Assembly (NCBI GenBank): GCA_026391755.1
Contig: JAPLDN010000392.1
Coordinates: 1-7,086, forward strand
Length of the DNA stretch: 7,086 nt
DNA from: Bacteroidota bacterium
GTDB lineage: Bacteria; Bacteroidota; Bacteroidia; Bacteroidales; FEN-979
Direction: 5' to 3'
Position numbers and translations under genes: made by a program
Shown here: positions 6,661-7,086 of the stretch, piece after piece
How the letters are laid out: each line of letters starts with the position of its first letter
How positions within the stretch are numbered: the stretch's first letter is position 1
Notes under the pieces: model-generated
Databases searched by the model: none
What the model was told of the DNA's origin: nothing
Seen by the model: only the letters and a program-made list of their open reading frames with translations

Positions 6661-6680
6661 ATGTGAAAGAATTTTCACAT
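6661..6680. promoter_or_regulatory. Perfect palindrome in the leader of the ice-binding-like gene
   Basis: ATGTGAAA and TTTCACAT are exact inverted copies separated by four bases (GAAT). The site lies between the predicted transcript start (near 6682) and the start codon at 6642-6644, so it could be a repressor operator or a small mRNA hairpin near the ribosome entry site. A weaker GTGA-N8-TCAC arrangement occurs at the equivalent place after promoter copy C (about 3861-3876). Copies A and B have no counterpart. The role is inferred from position only. Confidence 0.4.
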
Positions 6681-6685
6681 CAATA

Positions 6686-6752
6686 CAAAGGTCGGCACCT
6701 TCATTACGGAAAGTGTTACATAACTAATTATATAAGTTACATGATTCACACC
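6686..6752 (-). promoter_or_regulatory. Shared regulatory promoter element, copy D (upstream of ice-binding-like gene)
   Basis: The minus strand shows GTGTGAATCATGTAACTT, a second GTAAC 21 bases after the first (plus-strand GTTAC at 6736-6740 and 6715-6719), and CTTTG (plus-strand 6686-6690) beginning 29 bases after the second core. The -7-like 8-mer is GACCTTTG, identical to copy C, and there is no TTG at the -33 distance. The block around the first core matches copy B over 18 bases. The ATG follows 41 bases after the CTTTG. The element begins 13 bases past the terminator at 6766-6808. Confidence 0.8.
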
Positions 6753-6765
6753 ATTGCTTTTTATT

Positions 6766-6808
6766 AAAAAACAGGCTGCCTGGAAAATGAACCAGGCAGC
6801 CTGTTTTT
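6766..6808 (-). terminator. Strong Rho-independent terminator after the right-edge gene
   Basis: A perfect 17-bp inverted repeat: CAGGCTGCCTGG (6772-6783) with CCAGGCAGCCTG (6792-6803), extended outward by five A:T pairs, and an 8-base loop (6784-6791). On the minus strand the stem runs into six T residues. It lies 35 bases past the TAG of the gene at 6844-7086, and its A/T flanks on both sides would also let it stop plus-strand transcription. Confidence 0.9.
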
Positions 6809-6843
6809 ACAGGTATTGTATGATATTGATCAGGGAATTTACT

Positions 6844-7086
6844 CTAAGGAACAATATCGATTATGGCCGTACGATTATAGAAGCGTTCCTCCGGAAATTT
6901 GTTTTCAAACAGTGATAATTTTTCATCCTCACCAAATCCGTATACCGAAAATTTAACATCGTTTACCCTGTCCATTGACAATATAAAATTAAAGGTTAAA
7001 TAATTTATGGGGATTTTTATCTTCTTCCGGGCTTTTAGGCGGATTTGACTTTTGTGGTTGTGATGGCTGCTGCTTGGGAGGCTGTT
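6844..7086 (-). CDS. C-terminal fragment of a protein with an OmpA-like tail; frame uncertain near its left part
   Basis: The frame ending at TAG (6844-6846) is open to the right edge for 80 residues. The last 35 or so residues (VKFSVYGFGEDEKLSLFENKFPEERFYNRTAIIDIVP) follow the layout of an OmpA/MotB C-terminal peptidoglycan-binding domain: G-x-G-E, then N-x-x-P-E-x-R-x-x-N-R and a final hydrophobic strand. This tail is convincing as protein. The part before it is not: in this frame it reads SLPSSSHHNHKSQIRLKARKK, whereas the neighbouring frame reads a typical Gln/Pro linker (QPPKQQPSQPQKSNPPKSPEEDKNP) that ends at a TAA at 6989-6991. Either the gene carries a frameshift near 6985-7000, or a Q/P-tailed gene ends there, or the linker frame is coincidental. 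The usual OmpA helix before the G-x-G-E strand is not evident, so the family call is tentative. A strong terminator follows. Confidence 0.5.
   Translation of the reverse strand, partial: NSLPSSSHHNHKSQIRLKARKKIKIPINYLTFNFILSMDRVNDVKFSVYGFGEDEKLSLFENKFPEERFYNRTAIIDIVP

Overview
The window looks like a chromosomal segment from a member of the Bacteroidota. The evidence is a large secreted protein ending in a type IX secretion (T9SS) C-terminal sorting domain, a DUF4421-type outer-membrane protein, 5' leaders without Shine-Dalgarno sequences, and promoter cores resembling the Bacteroidota -7 box (TAnnTTTG). I cannot place it to genus.

Layout. Bases 3-647 (+) hold the 3' end of an outer-membrane beta-barrel gene that begins before the window. 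Every other gene is on the minus strand. Read in their own direction (right to left) they are: the C-terminal end of a gene at 6844-7086 whose tail resembles an OmpA domain; a tandem DUF3494 (ice-binding/adhesin) protein with Ig/PKD-like repeats and a T9SS signal (4014-6644); a small secreted protein of unknown function (3384-3836); a probable operon of two tiny membrane proteins (2920-3105 and 2700-2900) and a DUF4421 barrel (1588-2640); and a PAP2-family phosphatase (656-1507). Rho-independent terminator hairpins lie at 6766-6808, 3960-3997 and 3284-3318.

The most striking feature is a regulatory element of about 67 bp, present four times (1512-1578, 3130-3196, 3882-3949, 6686-6752), once upstream of each minus-strand transcription unit that starts in the window. 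Each copy has two GTAAC cores exactly 21 bp apart on the sense strand. The first core sits in a conserved GTGAATNATGTAACT block, and the second begins exactly 29 bp before a CTTTG that forms the end of a -7-like box. Two equally oriented half-sites 21 bp apart, next to a poor -33 region, are what a LytTR-type response regulator (AgrA/LytT class) would use as an activator site. I infer that the PAP2 phosphatase, the small-membrane-protein/DUF4421 operon, the small secreted protein and the ice-binding-like adhesin form one local regulon of envelope and cell-surface functions. The regulator is not in the window.

Secondary points: the PAP2 gene appears to be transcribed almost from its GTG start codon (leaderless); a perfect palindrome lies in the leader of the adhesin gene; and the right-edge gene has two coding-like frames that suggest a frameshift or two adjoining genes.
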